Part shown: piece after piece, positions 25,989 to 33,884 of the stretch
How the letters are laid out: every line of letters begins with the position of its first letter
Numbering within the stretch: the stretch's first letter is position 1
Origin: an uncultured Endozoicomonas sp.
GTDB taxonomy: Bacteria > Pseudomonadota > Gammaproteobacteria > Pseudomonadales > Endozoicomonadaceae
Direction: 5' to 3'
Assembly: GCA_900299555.1 (NCBI GenBank)
Contig: OODV01000083.1
Span: 1-39,832, forward strand
Length of the DNA: 39,832 bases
Notes under the pieces: generated by a model
What the model was told of the DNA's origin: nothing
What the model saw: the letters and a program-made list of their open reading frames with translations, nothing else
Database searches by the model: none
Program-made: the position numbers and the translations under genes

Positions 25989-26394
25989 GGGGGCGATTCG
26001 GATTCGACGACGGTATCGAACCCTGAGGTGCATGCCGAGGGCGTAGTGGTTCTCGTTAATCAAAACACTACAAACCTATTAGTTGCCATTAAGACAACTA
26101 CCGAAAGCGCAAACGACGCTGAGTACGCTCAGCTGATGGTTGCTTGATCGTAGCTAAACCCTACGAGCTTTCCAGTCTAACCGGCTCGTCTGCTGGCTGG
26201 TATTCAGACTGTCATCGCAAGCGGACTCGCCACGCTCAGCAGGTCTCTGGCTGACGGGCTAAAACTTGTGGGAATCGCACTGCGGAACCCCGACCACTGG
26301 GTCGCTGTGGTGTTAAAATAAAGGTGGATCTAAGCATGTAGAGCCGAAGGCTGAGAGCTGGCGGACGCGGGTTCAAGTCCCGCCGCCTCCACCA
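25989..26394 (+). ncRNA. ssrA: Transfer-messenger RNA (tmRNA)
   Basis: A complete tmRNA of 406 bases. The 5' end GGGGGCGATTCGGATTCGACG pairs with the 3' end CGCCTCC-A-CCA (seven-base acceptor stem with one G-U). The T-arm GCGGGTTCAAGTCCCGC precedes it. The tag frame from GCA at 26109 reads ANDAEYAQLMVA and stops at TGA 26145-26147; the first Ala of the tag would come from the charged tmRNA. It frees stalled ribosomes and marks the product for ClpXP/ClpAP. The tag starts like the usual gammaproteobacterial AND but ends MVA instead of LAA. The gene's 3' end is the likely phage attachment site. Confidence 0.97.
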
Positions 26395-26514
26395 ATTTTT
26401 TATTAAAAATCAAGGTTTTGCGAAAAACCATAGTGCAAACTGTCCAGTAAATACCTTGTTTTTCGGGTAGAAATGACAGCTTTTTTGACAGCATTTTTGA
26501 GTAAAATCCAGCAG

Positions 26515-26552
26515 AAGCCTGTATAGACGGTGACGTTTATACAGGCTTTTGT
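26515..26552 (+). terminator. Terminator beyond ssrA
   Basis: Perfect 11-bp stem AAGCCTGTATA / TATACAGGCTT (26515-26525 and 26538-26548), then TT and G. Likely ends the ssrA transcript, though it lies within the element side of the junction. Confidence 0.65.
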
Positions 26553-26583
26553 ACATGAGTTGGAAAATTTAGTTTGAAGGGCT

Positions 26584-26693
26584 TTAAAAGGACTGCTTTT
26601 TGGTTGGTTTTTCAGAGGTATTTGCGTACAAACTGATGGCCTTGCCACCGCTACCCGGATTGGTTCCGGTATCTATTTTCCATGCCCCTCAGC
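26584..26693 (-). pseudogene. Relic of a second phage integrase (C-terminus)
   Basis: The minus-strand frame reads GSGGKAISLYANTSEKPTKKQ before TAA at 26586-26584. It matches the C-terminus of the intact integrase (SGGKAISLYASMPEKPACKK) at about 60% identity over 30 residues; similarity begins at AWKIDTGTNPG (KWMPDANPD) after an in-frame stop. Only the last 35 codons remain. It points to an earlier integration at the same ssrA site. Confidence 0.8.
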
Positions 26694-26893
26694 GTACACA
26701 CCCCCAGATGGTATGACCAATTTTTGTGAAACGCACAAAATTCGGAATATGGTCTCGAATTTTGCATCCGTCAGCCTCTATACTGTCCCGACTCTGTTGA
26801 TGGTCAAAGAATACGAATCCATTGAATGCATTTTGGTCTGATCGGTCAAATTTATTTATTCAATCAATGGGTGATAAGAATAGAGGGACAACG

Positions 26894-27790
26894 ATGTCAG
26901 ATGTCATAAAAAAAATCTCAACCAGTGCTGTTGCAAAGTTGAATGGGGTTGCATCTAAAGATTTTTTCCAGACTCTGGAAGGTGCAGGCTACATTCAACG
27001 GAAGGATGATGCCTGGCAATTAACAGAGCTTGGTACGCAACAGGGAGGTGAGCAGAAAACCAGTCCCAAATATGGAGCCTACATTGTCTGGCCTGAAAAT
27101 ATGCAGATTACAGGTTCTGAGCCATCTAAAGAGAATGCTTCCGGAAAGCTTTTGACGGCCAGTGGTATAGCGAAGCAAGTTGATCTCAGTGCCCAGCGGG
27201 TTAACGCTCTTTTTTCTGAGCTTGGATGGATTAAAAAAGCGCTCAAGGGATGGGAACTCACACCACAGGGTAAGGCGATGAGCGGTGTTCAAAAAGAGGA
27301 TTTTCGTTCTGGTGTGCCTTATTCCAGTTGGCCAGAATCCATTCTGGAAAACAAAGCTTTCAAGCTGTCCCTGAAAGAAATCAAGGGTGAAGAGCAGGAA
27401 CCAACAGAAACGTCATCTACTTCAGAGCAGGCGAACTTTCGTGAAAAGTTCCCTGCTACTTTGAGAACCGCTGATGGGCACATGGTACGATCAAAAGCAG
27501 AGATGTTGATCGACAACTGGCTTTATATGGCTGAAATTGTCCATGCTTATGAGCGTAAACTGCCCATTGAAGAAGATGTGTATTGCGATTTTTATATTCC
27601 TACCGGCAAGGTCTACATCGAGTACTGGGGGTATGAGAATGATGAGAAGTATCTTACCCGGAAGAAACAGAAGCTGGAAATCTACAACAAGTACGGCTTC
27701 CACCTGATCCAGCTCAATGATGATGATGTCAAAAATCTTGATGATGTGTTGCCACGAATGTTGTTGAAATATGGGGTCCAGACCTACTGA
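26894..27790 (+). CDS. Two winged-helix repeats fused to a PD-(D/E)xK-like nuclease
   Basis: The 298-residue product (start 26894, with AGAGGG six bases before; a longer frame starts at 26822) has two similar N-terminal units, each a helix-turn-helix followed by YxxWPExI: about 5-70 (AVAKLNGVASKDFFQTLEG, YIVWPENM) and 85-155 (GIAKQVDLSAQRVNALFSELG, PYSSWPESIL). The last 100 residues look like a PD-(D/E)xK nuclease: RSKAEMLIDNWLY, CDFYIP, VYIEYWGY, then a KKQKLEIYNKYGFHLIQL helix-strand. This resembles DUF559/Vsr-type cores, with E-x-W at the usual E-x-K. It lies alone between the attachment site and int, a common cargo position. A defence role is inference. Confidence 0.75.
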   Translation: MSDVIKKISTSAVAKLNGVASKDFFQTLEGAGYIQRKDDAWQLTELGTQQGGEQKTSPKYGAYIVWPENMQITGSEPSKENASGKLLTASGIAKQVDLSAQRVNALFSELGWIKKALKGWELTPQGKAMSGVQKEDFRSGVPYSSWPESILENKAFKLSLKEIKGEEQEPTETSSTSEQANFREKFPATLRTADGHMVRSKAEMLIDNWLYMAEIVHAYERKLPIEEDVYCDFYIPTGKVYIEYWGYENDEKYLTRKKQKLEIYNKYGFHLIQLNDDDVKNLDDVLPRMLLKYGVQTY

Positions 27791-27811
27791 TCCGGTAGGT
27801 CTTGTGATGCT

Positions 27812-28987
27812 TTAGACAGTCTTCTTGCAGGCAGGCTTTTCAGGCATACTTGCGTACAGGCTGATGGCTTTGCCACCACTGTCCGGATTGGCATCCGGCA
27901 TCCATTTTCCATACCTTCGGGCAATCATCGTCCAGTCTGCATGTCCCATTTGCTGCGATACCCACATGGGATGTTCACCGGAAGAGAGCATCATTGAAGC
28001 GTATGTGTGCCGCGTCTGGTATGGGTTCCGATAGGTGACGCCTGCTTTTTTCAGGGCGTGAATCCAGAGTGTTTTCCGTATTGGCTGATCACCTTCCCAG
28101 GGCAGGTTGGTTCTTGGATTGTGGAAGATGTATTCGTTGGCCAGGTAGGTCCAGCTTTTCTGTTCCAGTAAAGCCTCACGGGCAGGATCAAGCATTTTGA
28201 CATCGCGACGGCCTTTGTAGGTTTTGGTGGCTTCATCTTTTTTGGCGGCCTGGGTTCGGGCTCGGCGTACTCGAATCAGTCCATTTTTGAAATCGATATC
28301 GGTCCATTTTAACGCCACCAGTTCCGACGTCCGCAGGCCAGACCAGAAGGCAAACCGGATCAGGTTTCTGCCCTGGCCGGTAAGCACTGCCAAAATATCG
28401 GCCTGCTCCTGTTTTGAGAATGGATCAATGTGATCTTCCGAGGGTTCTTCTTTTCGAGTGTAAGTCCAACCCTGCAATGGGTTGTTTTCAATCATTTCAT
28501 CTTCAACCGCTTCCGTCAGGGCTGTGCGTAACGGGCTGAGAATGTTGCCGATCCGTTTGTTGCTGCACGTCTGTGTTCTTCCCCACACCTTGATGTGTTT
28601 TCGTTTCAGGTCGCTCAGCTTCAGGTGACCAAAGGCAGGTATCAGGGTGTTGTTGACGATCTTTTTATAGTCGTTGTAGGTACTGGCGCTGATTCCCTCT
28701 TGTTTGTGACGCAGCCACTGGCTCAGGTACTGTTTTATGGCGTAAGCATCGCCGGGTTGTGTCGCCAGCTCACGGGCATTGTTTGAGTTCGGGAAGGTGA
28801 CCGCGTAGTTGAATGTCCCTTTTTCAATGGCATCAATGATGGCGGCCCGGTGTCGTTCCGCCCGTTTCAGATTAGCGGGGGTGGGCTTAAGCTTGAGCCT
28901 TTCGCGGCAACGCTGTCCCTGATAGGTAAAACTGATTTCGACGGTGCTCTTGCTGACGACTCTAAGGCCTGTCCCTTCTCTACCCAT
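27812..28987 (-). CDS. int: Phage integrase, tyrosine recombinase
   Basis: A 391-residue tyrosine recombinase. The N-terminal arm-binding domain (1-60, GLRVVSKSTVEISFTYQGQRCRERLKLKPT) is of the DUF3596 type. The catalytic domain has FWSGLRTSELVALKW (Arg I), PYQTRHTYASMM (box II, with Tyr where a His is common, then RH), QQMGHADWTMIARRYGKWM (GH and the Tyr nucleophile). It should integrate the phage at the ssrA 3' end and, with Xis, excise it. Its 5' end overlaps xis by 121 bases in another frame. Confidence 0.95.
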   Translation of the reverse strand: MGREGTGLRVVSKSTVEISFTYQGQRCRERLKLKPTPANLKRAERHRAAIIDAIEKGTFNYAVTFPNSNNARELATQPGDAYAIKQYLSQWLRHKQEGISASTYNDYKKIVNNTLIPAFGHLKLSDLKRKHIKVWGRTQTCSNKRIGNILSPLRTALTEAVEDEMIENNPLQGWTYTRKEEPSEDHIDPFSKQEQADILAVLTGQGRNLIRFAFWSGLRTSELVALKWTDIDFKNGLIRVRRARTQAAKKDEATKTYKGRRDVKMLDPAREALLEQKSWTYLANEYIFHNPRTNLPWEGDQPIRKTLWIHALKKAGVTYRNPYQTRHTYASMMLSSGEHPMWVSQQMGHADWTMIARRYGKWMPDANPDSGGKAISLYASMPEKPACKKTV

Positions 28988-29154
28988 TCTTCGTAACCTT
29001 TTATACTGATGACGATGCGACCGTTGGGGAGTTGGATGTATTCACGCCCCGGCACCCATTTCAGTTCGTTTCTGCCGCTGATCCGTTCGTAAACCCAGCT
29101 TTTTGACCAGCCGGTGATTTCACAAAACTTCGTAATCCGTATGTAATTGATCAC
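28867..29154 (-). CDS. xis: Excisionase-like DNA-binding protein (DUF1233 type)
   Basis: A 95-residue protein with a winged-helix start (INYIRITKFCEITGWSKSWVYERI, then WVPGREYIQLPNGRIVISIKGYEEWVEKG), the excisionase/DUF1233 layout. It should bend attachment-site DNA and direct excision. The C-terminal 35 residues are a Ser/Pro-rich tail that overlaps the start of int in another frame, an unusually long overlap of 121 bases. Confidence 0.75.
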   Translation of the reverse strand: MINYIRITKFCEITGWSKSWVYERISGRNELKWVPGREYIQLPNGRIVISIKGYEEWVEKGQALESSARAPSKSVLPIRDSVAAKGSSLSPPPLI

Positions 29155-29184
29155 TGGGTTTCCCTCCCAACGGGCGTGGTTGAT

Positions 29185-29532
29185 TCAGTGCAATCGTTCA
29201 CCATCAATGGCGTGGCAACATGAGGTTTTTTCACCGTGCAGCGTCATGGCCAGCTGGATGACGTAGGCCGCCACCAGATAGTTCTGCACGTCGCGGTCTT
29301 CACTGTCGGCATCCTCGGGCAGTGTCAGGCAGACCAGTGCATGAATCGTGGCCTGAATCAGGCAGCTGGAGCAGGCCTGACTGTTTTGTGGGGACTTCAG
29401 AAATGCCAGTGCCTGTTCCGCTTTTTCCCGGCGCTGGTCGAAGTGCTTGCTTGCCTCGTTGATGTCGCCCTGTTCAACCAGCAGGGCTATCTCGCGGCTC
29501 AGTTGCAAGTGGTCCAGGGTGAATTTGTTCAT
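29185..29532 (-). CDS. Phage hypothetical protein
   Basis: A 115-residue helical protein with a C-x2-C in SQACSSCLIQ (about 70) and several His/Cys near the end (CCHAIDGERLH). No family recognised. It lies between xis and ssb in the leftward operon, where lambda-like phages have small accessory genes. Confidence 0.55.
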   Translation of the reverse strand: MNKFTLDHLQLSREIALLVEQGDINEASKHFDQRREKAEQALAFLKSPQNSQACSSCLIQATIHALVCLTLPEDADSEDRDVQNYLVAAYVIQLAMTLHGEKTSCCHAIDGERLH

Positions 29533-29546
29533 GGCAGCTCCCGGCG

Positions 29547-30086
29547 TCAGAAAGGTATCGAATCATCAAAGTCGTCATAACCGCTCGCTGGCTGGGCAGG
29601 CTGCGATGGCTGCCCTGTGGGGGCGTTCGGGTATGGGCTCTGCTGCGGCTGTTGAGACTGGGGCGGTGATACCGTGTTCTGTTGCTGCGGTTGCTGCGGT
29701 TGCTGCGGTTGCTGCGGATAGTGCTGTGCAGGCTGGTCGTTCAACTTGTCCAGAATCTGCATCTGTCCGTTAAAACCATTGATGATGATTTCGGTAATGT
29801 AGCGATCCTGTCCGTTGTTGTCCTGCCATTTCCGGGTCTGGAGCTTGCCCTCGATGTAGAGCTTGCTGCCTTTGCGCACCAACTGCTGGGCAATCTCTGC
29901 CAGTTTGCCGAAGACAACAATGCGGTGCCATTCGGTTCGTTCCTGCTGTTGACCCTGCTGGTCTTTCCACTTTTCCGAGGTAGCGAGGCTGATATTCGCT
30001 ATGGCATCACCTCCGGGGGTGTATCGAACGACGGGGTCCTGCCCGACATTACCCACAAGAATGACTTTATTGACGCCTCTGGCCAT
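29547..30086 (-). CDS. ssb: Single-stranded DNA-binding protein
   Basis: A 179-residue SSB. The OB fold covers about 1-110 ([78 protein letters not shown]). A Gln/Pro-rich linker ([12 protein letters not shown]) leads to the acidic tip DDFDDSIPF, used to recruit replication and repair partners. It binds ssDNA during phage replication and recombination. AGGAG precedes the ATG. Confidence 0.97.
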   Translation of the reverse strand: MARGVNKVILVGNVGQDPVVRYTPGGDAIANISLATSEKWKDQQGQQQERTEWHRIVVFGKLAEIAQQLVRKGSKLYIEGKLQTRKWQDNNGQDRYITEIIINGFNGQMQILDKLNDQPAQHYPQQPQQPQQPQQQNTVSPPQSQQPQQSPYPNAPTGQPSQPAQPASGYDDFDDSIPF

Positions 30087-30196
30087 GGTGGTATCTCCTG
30101 ATGTTGTTATTGGTTAGCCGGTACCCGGGTATTAATCACGAACGTACCGGCATGGGTTATCCACAGGTTGGAGTCTTTTGCTGGGGGGCGGTTCCC

Positions 30197-31108
30197 CTAC
30201 AACGTTTTGACCGTCCATGTGATGGACTCTCCGCCTCGAAAGGGTTCCAGGTCTTTGGCTGAGGCTTCTGGCAGCATCGCTTTAAACGCGGCTTTCCATT
30301 TAATGGAGCCCTCTTTGTGGGTGGGATAGAGTTGCAGTTTTTCGCCTTTGGTTTTCAGCCCGCCGGTCAGGTTGATCAGGGTTTCTCTGGCTTTTTCCAG
30401 CTCGGCCTCAGCGGTTTTCTTCTGGCTCATGGCCTGAAGGTATTCCTGTTCGGCATGGCGGAACGTGGCGTCGTTGCGGTTAACGGCCTCCTGATAAGGG
30501 GACTGGGTCTTTCCCGATGCCAGCTCACGCTGGTATTGCTCAAGGTCCGCCTGGAATTGCTGCCAGCCAGAGATCAGGGCGGCACGCCGGTCCTCCTGTG
30601 ATTCGTAGTAGACCGTGCGGAAGTTGTCCGCCGTACCGTCGGAGCAGACCAACAGGGCTCGTTCGGCTTGTTCAGCCACCAATAACTGGTGTTCCAGCTG
30701 CCAGTAGTAAACCGGCTCCAGTCCTTCCCCCTCAATTTGGGCAACCAGCTTGTTGTTCCAGAGCTTGTGTTCGAAGACCAGGGTTTTATCCAGATTCAGT
30801 CCATCAAAACTGGCCAGCAGGGGCAGTCCGTGCACCGTGCGGACGCCGGTAACCGGAAACAGCTCCTGCCCTTCACGACGTTCAACCAAGGGGCGGGCTT
30901 TGGCTTCAGCCGCATGCCCCTGATCAAATTTCTTTTGCTGATATGGGGTGACGACGGGACGGTAGCCGGTGGCTTTCTGATAAAGCAGTTCAATCCGTTT
31001 GGTATAGGGGCTGTCGCCCATCATGGCGGGTGCTTCACTGGCGGTGAAATGTCCCAGCCGGAAAGCCAGCCATTCAGTCGAACCCTGTTGTATATCGATC
31101 AGTTGCAT
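30197..31108 (-). CDS. YqaJ-type phage exonuclease
   Basis: A 303-residue PD-(D/E)xK nuclease of the lambda exonuclease/YqaJ group. GSTEWLAFRLGHFTASEAPAMMG is the signature start, with FDQGHAAEAKARPLVERREG next (Glu), then ASFDGLNLDKTLVFEHKLW (Asp, and E-x-K). The C-terminal half has a coiled-coil region (about 190-245). It chews double-stranded ends 5' to 3', giving ssDNA for the ERF protein. It starts directly after the ERF stop (TAAATG), so the pair is coupled. Confidence 0.9.
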   Translation of the reverse strand: MQLIDIQQGSTEWLAFRLGHFTASEAPAMMGDSPYTKRIELLYQKATGYRPVVTPYQQKKFDQGHAAEAKARPLVERREGQELFPVTGVRTVHGLPLLASFDGLNLDKTLVFEHKLWNNKLVAQIEGEGLEPVYYWQLEHQLLVAEQAERALLVCSDGTADNFRTVYYESQEDRRAALISGWQQFQADLEQYQRELASGKTQSPYQEAVNRNDATFRHAEQEYLQAMSQKKTAEAELEKARETLINLTGGLKTKGEKLQLYPTHKEGSIKWKAAFKAMLPEASAKDLEPFRGGESITWTVKTL

Positions 31109-31954
31109 TTAATGTCCCTTTCTATGGATGGATTGCAGGTGTTTGACCTGTTGGGGCGTAGCGGGAGCCTTGCTGTTCATGCTGATGATGATGTCCTGCA
31201 CGGTGTTTCGGCCGGACTCGATTCGCGCAGTCCAGTCCGGCAGGTTCAGTTGGAAGTCTCCATCGGGATAGGCTGATGGTTTGTCCTCTTCTTCCGTTTT
31301 GATATCCGGGGAGAAGCCATCCACGTCCTCATCGGTGCAGGCTACGCCGAGGATGCCCACCAGGGCAATACGACGCAGATAGGTGACGGCCGATGACATT
31401 TGCTGGATCGGGTTTTTCTTGCCGCTGCTGTCCATCGGGCCGGAAACGGTATTGCTGATGGTGTGGCCGGATACGTGACCCAGATGGCAGGTAATCGAGA
31501 TCACGGTAACCGTCACTGGTCGTGTTTCCGTGATGCCGGGTTGCAGTTCGACCTCCTTCTGTTTCTGCACCTCTTGCTGCGACTGTTCAAACCAGTAACT
31601 GAGCCCCACCTTATGCAGCACCGGCTGGACCGCCTGCACCACGTCATCCATGGAGGCATAGCGATAGGACATCGTGCCGCCTTTACTGGTGGTGAAGCTG
31701 GCCGTTTTGCTCTTTTTGACCACCGGCAGTTCTTTTTGAAAGGCGGCAAAGGCGTGGTTGAACTGCTGCCTTGCCAGGCCTTCCTGACCCTGTTCGTAGA
31801 GTGTCATCACCCGTTCCAGGGTTGCTATATCCGAGCCTTTTTCCAGTGCCCTGTTAAGCAGCTGGCCTATTTCGGTGAAGGTCGTGGCATCCGGCGTCAC
31901 CAACGGTTCGGCTTCACGGGTGATCATCGTCTGTTCTTTCTTTTTAGCAGGCAC
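31109..31954 (-). CDS. erf: ERF-family single-strand annealing protein
   Basis: A 281-residue recombinase. The ERF core (about 35-185) has FAAFQKELPVVKKSKTA, YRYASMDDVVQAVQPVLHKVGLSYWFE, TCHLGHVSGHTI and GSAVTYLRR-type pattern (SSAVTYLRRIALVGILGVA). It anneals ssDNA made by the exonuclease. I start at GTG 31954, because AAGGAG lies seven bases before it and the N-terminus MPAKKKEQT follows; the frame from 32017 lies within the upstream gene. The two overlap by 11 bases. Confidence 0.88.
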   Translation of the reverse strand: MPAKKKEQTMITREAEPLVTPDATTFTEIGQLLNRALEKGSDIATLERVMTLYEQGQEGLARQQFNHAFAAFQKELPVVKKSKTASFTTSKGGTMSYRYASMDDVVQAVQPVLHKVGLSYWFEQSQQEVQKQKEVELQPGITETRPVTVTVISITCHLGHVSGHTISNTVSGPMDSSGKKNPIQQMSSAVTYLRRIALVGILGVACTDEDVDGFSPDIKTEEEDKPSAYPDGDFQLNLPDWTARIESGRNTVQDIIISMNSKAPATPQQVKHLQSIHRKGH

Positions 31955-32291
31955 GCTGTCGCTCCTTATCGTGGTTGATCCGCTGCTGCAGAGCCGACAG
32001 TCGGTCTTCGAGGTCACGGATCAGGTTGTTGTAATCGGTGAGTGTGCAGTTCATTGCCCGCTCTTCACGCCATGGGGTCACTTCTCCCTGGATCAGTTCT
32101 TTCAGGCTGTCAGGGTGGGTGCGAATACTCAGTACTTCAGTCAGACGACGGATCAGATTGTTCATGTGGGTCAGGTTGTAGGAGAAGCTATTGAACTCCA
32201 GCCATTCAGTGATCCCGTCTTCGATACAGCTCTCCAGTGGGCTGTCTTCACACTGTTGGTTAACCACGGCAGTAGCCTCGCTTGCTGGCAT
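31944..32291 (-). CDS. Phage hypothetical protein
   Basis: A 115-residue, acidic, all-helical protein. Two weakly similar halves may be repeats: FNSFSYNLTHMNNLIRRLTEVLS and NCTLTDYNNLIRDLEDRLSALQ, each N-x-L-T-x3-NNLIRxL. This internal repeat suggests a dimer-like coiled coil. It overlaps the genes on both sides, in the leftward operon. Function unknown. Confidence 0.6.
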   Translation of the reverse strand: MPASEATAVVNQQCEDSPLESCIEDGITEWLEFNSFSYNLTHMNNLIRRLTEVLSIRTHPDSLKELIQGEVTPWREERAMNCTLTDYNNLIRDLEDRLSALQQRINHDKERQRAC

Positions 32292-32592
32292 AGTTGATAA
32301 TGTCCCAAGCGGAGAGCCGGGCGTGTTCGTCGTTGCAGTCGTGAGCCAGTTGTTTAACAGCCAGCCAGCGATACCCCTGCATGGGGTGGTACTCTTCCAG
32401 GGTGAGAAACTTCAGGAAGTCGATCAGGTGCATGACACCTAAGCCGCTGATGGCGATGGGTTGCTGCTGTTCAAGCTGTTGCTGAAAGTCGGACTCGATG
32501 TGCTCAAGTCGGGATTCGATGGTGTCTTCGAGGGCTTGCTGGGCATCAATGGCGTTGAGATGCCGATTGAGGTCGCGGGAAACGACGTCCAT
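32260..32592 (-). CDS. First gene of the leftward operon, hypothetical
   Basis: A 110-residue protein (MDVVSRDLNRHLNAIDAQQALEDTIESRLEHIESDFQQQL...), helical with a coiled-coil N-terminal half. No family recognised. AGGAG precedes the ATG at 32592 by six bases. It is the first gene after the leftward promoter/operators. In lambda-like phages this place holds N or small accessory genes. Confidence 0.6.
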   Translation of the reverse strand: MDVVSRDLNRHLNAIDAQQALEDTIESRLEHIESDFQQQLEQQQPIAISGLGVMHLIDFLKFLTLEEYHPMQGYRWLAVKQLAHDCNDEHARLSAWDIINYASKRGYCRG

Positions 32593-32963
32593 GAAGGCTC
32601 CTTTTTATTGTTAATAGGTAGATAACAAAAGTTATATATAAAATTAGACAGACTAACAAATGTTAGTCTCATGTTATTTTTTAATTGCATTTAATTTAAC
32701 GATTGTATTTATCTATTATTGTTTGAATGTCATACAGGAATTGCAGGGCAGATAGGTAGAGACCGGTGAGCCAAAGATCAGCCAGTCAGGGTTTGGATGT
32801 ACCATTCTTGAATTCACAAAAACGAGAGTTGATCTTCACAAATATGAAAAAGTTGGTTTTGATAGTCCAGTACGGCTGGGGAAGGTGAAGCGGGATGGGT
32901 AGCTTTTGAAAAAAGAATATTGGGACATGAATACCATGGTTATAGTATCGGAAGGCTTAATTA
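32593..32963. other. Leftward promoter region and spacer
   Basis: About 370 AT-rich bases. Operators and promoter at 32622-32668; the rest (to 32963) has no supportable gene. Confidence 0.5.
32622..32668 (-). promoter_or_regulatory. Leftward early promoter with two repressor operators
   Basis: Operator 1 is GACTAACAAATGTTAGTC (32651-32668) and operator 2 ATAACAAAAGTTAT (32622-32635). On the minus strand TTGTTA (32659-32654) and TATAAC (32636-32631) are 17 bases apart, a good promoter. Operator 1 covers the -35 and operator 2 the -10, so a bound repressor should block it. Confidence 0.75.
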
Positions 32964-33884
32964 TTACCCATCAAATCCCATTTTTTGTTTTTTTGCTTCA
33001 AATGAATTTTTAGCATCTTGATAGTCTTTACCGATAATAAGGTCACTTGTTAGTTTTAAATCATCATAAGATACTTCTGGCTTGCTATTTTGAGTTTCTG
33101 TGGCACTGAATAGAATGTCTTTTAACTTTCCTACTTTCGTTGCGTCTGTTACCCCCTTTGTATGAAGATAAATGTTTATTTGATTGAGTAATTCTTCGGA
33201 CGTCTTGAGCTGCTTTCTTAGTAGTAGGTTCTCCTGTTGCAGTTTATCTCTATCAACCTTGGCTCTATATTCATTATCCCTAATGACTATAATCTCTCCA
33301 GGTTTGCTCACTGAATAGATTTCATAGCTTGATGTTCTGACATGTCCCTTTGTAGTTTTTTCAGCATGCCAACCCTCATGGTCACCAGCAACAGTAAGAA
33401 TCGCAGGTCGAGTGTTAAGCTCCTGGTGCTTGTGAATGAACTGTGCGACAGCCTGATATCTGTCTTGATTAAGTGTGTTTAAAGAGCTGTAATTAGAGTT
33501 CATTAATTCATCCCAGTCATCGTCATAATCCGGTGTGCTGGGGTATTGTGCAAATAAATTAGGATGATCGTCCTTGAGCTTTTTCGCTGCATACTCATTC
33601 AGCAATCCGCCGCCATTACTGTAACCAGTAGCCATCAAAAAGCAGGGTGTCTTATCGGATTCATGAAATTCTGAATGAGGCACCTCTGGAAAATTTAACA
33701 TTAACTTCCCAATGGGTGTAGTCTCAGCTTTTTCAATTTTCCTTTTTGTAATCGATACATCAGAAGAGCTTTTGGGGTCAATGTCATGGAGTTTAGAATT
33801 ATCATCATTCCCTAATAGCGTTCGGTTGTCAGACTGGTCATTAGCAGCGGTGATGTTTTGAGTCGGATTGTTTGAAATATTCAA
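32964..33884 (-). CDS. Lysogeny-side cargo gene, unknown function
   Basis: A 306-residue protein I cannot place. The first 60 residues are Asn/Ser/Asp-rich and disordered. The middle has FLMATGYSNGGGLLNEYAAKKL and AILTVAGDHEGWHAEKTTKGHV. A coiled coil (about 215-245, DRDKLQQENLLLRKQLKTSEELL) precedes a helical end. The DNA is AT-rich compared with the prophage. It lies downstream of the repressor in the same direction, where lambda has rexAB, so expression in the lysogen and a role in host benefit or superinfection exclusion are plausible. An effector-like role is an alternative. Confidence 0.5.
   Translation of the reverse strand: MNISNNPTQNITAANDQSDNRTLLGNDDNSKLHDIDPKSSSDVSITKRKIEKAETTPIGKLMLNFPEVPHSEFHESDKTPCFLMATGYSNGGGLLNEYAAKKLKDDHPNLFAQYPSTPDYDDDWDELMNSNYSSLNTLNQDRYQAVAQFIHKHQELNTRPAILTVAGDHEGWHAEKTTKGHVRTSSYEIYSVSKPGEIIVIRDNEYRAKVDRDKLQQENLLLRKQLKTSEELLNQINIYLHTKGVTDATKVGKLKDILFSATETQNSKPEVSYDDLKLTSDLIIGKDYQDAKNSFEAKKQKMGFDG

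Noticed and set aside
26403-26648. Minus-strand 81-codon frame next to ssrA
   Set aside because: It is a different frame over the integrase relic and ssrA terminator, with no ribosome binding site; the relic explains the sequence.
26822-26893. Upstream start for the nuclease gene
   Set aside because: No ribosome binding site at 26822, whereas AGAGGG sits correctly before 26894.
32439-32690. Minus-strand frame across the leftward promoter
   Set aside because: It overlaps the operators and the first operon gene in another frame; promoter and operators explain the sequence.
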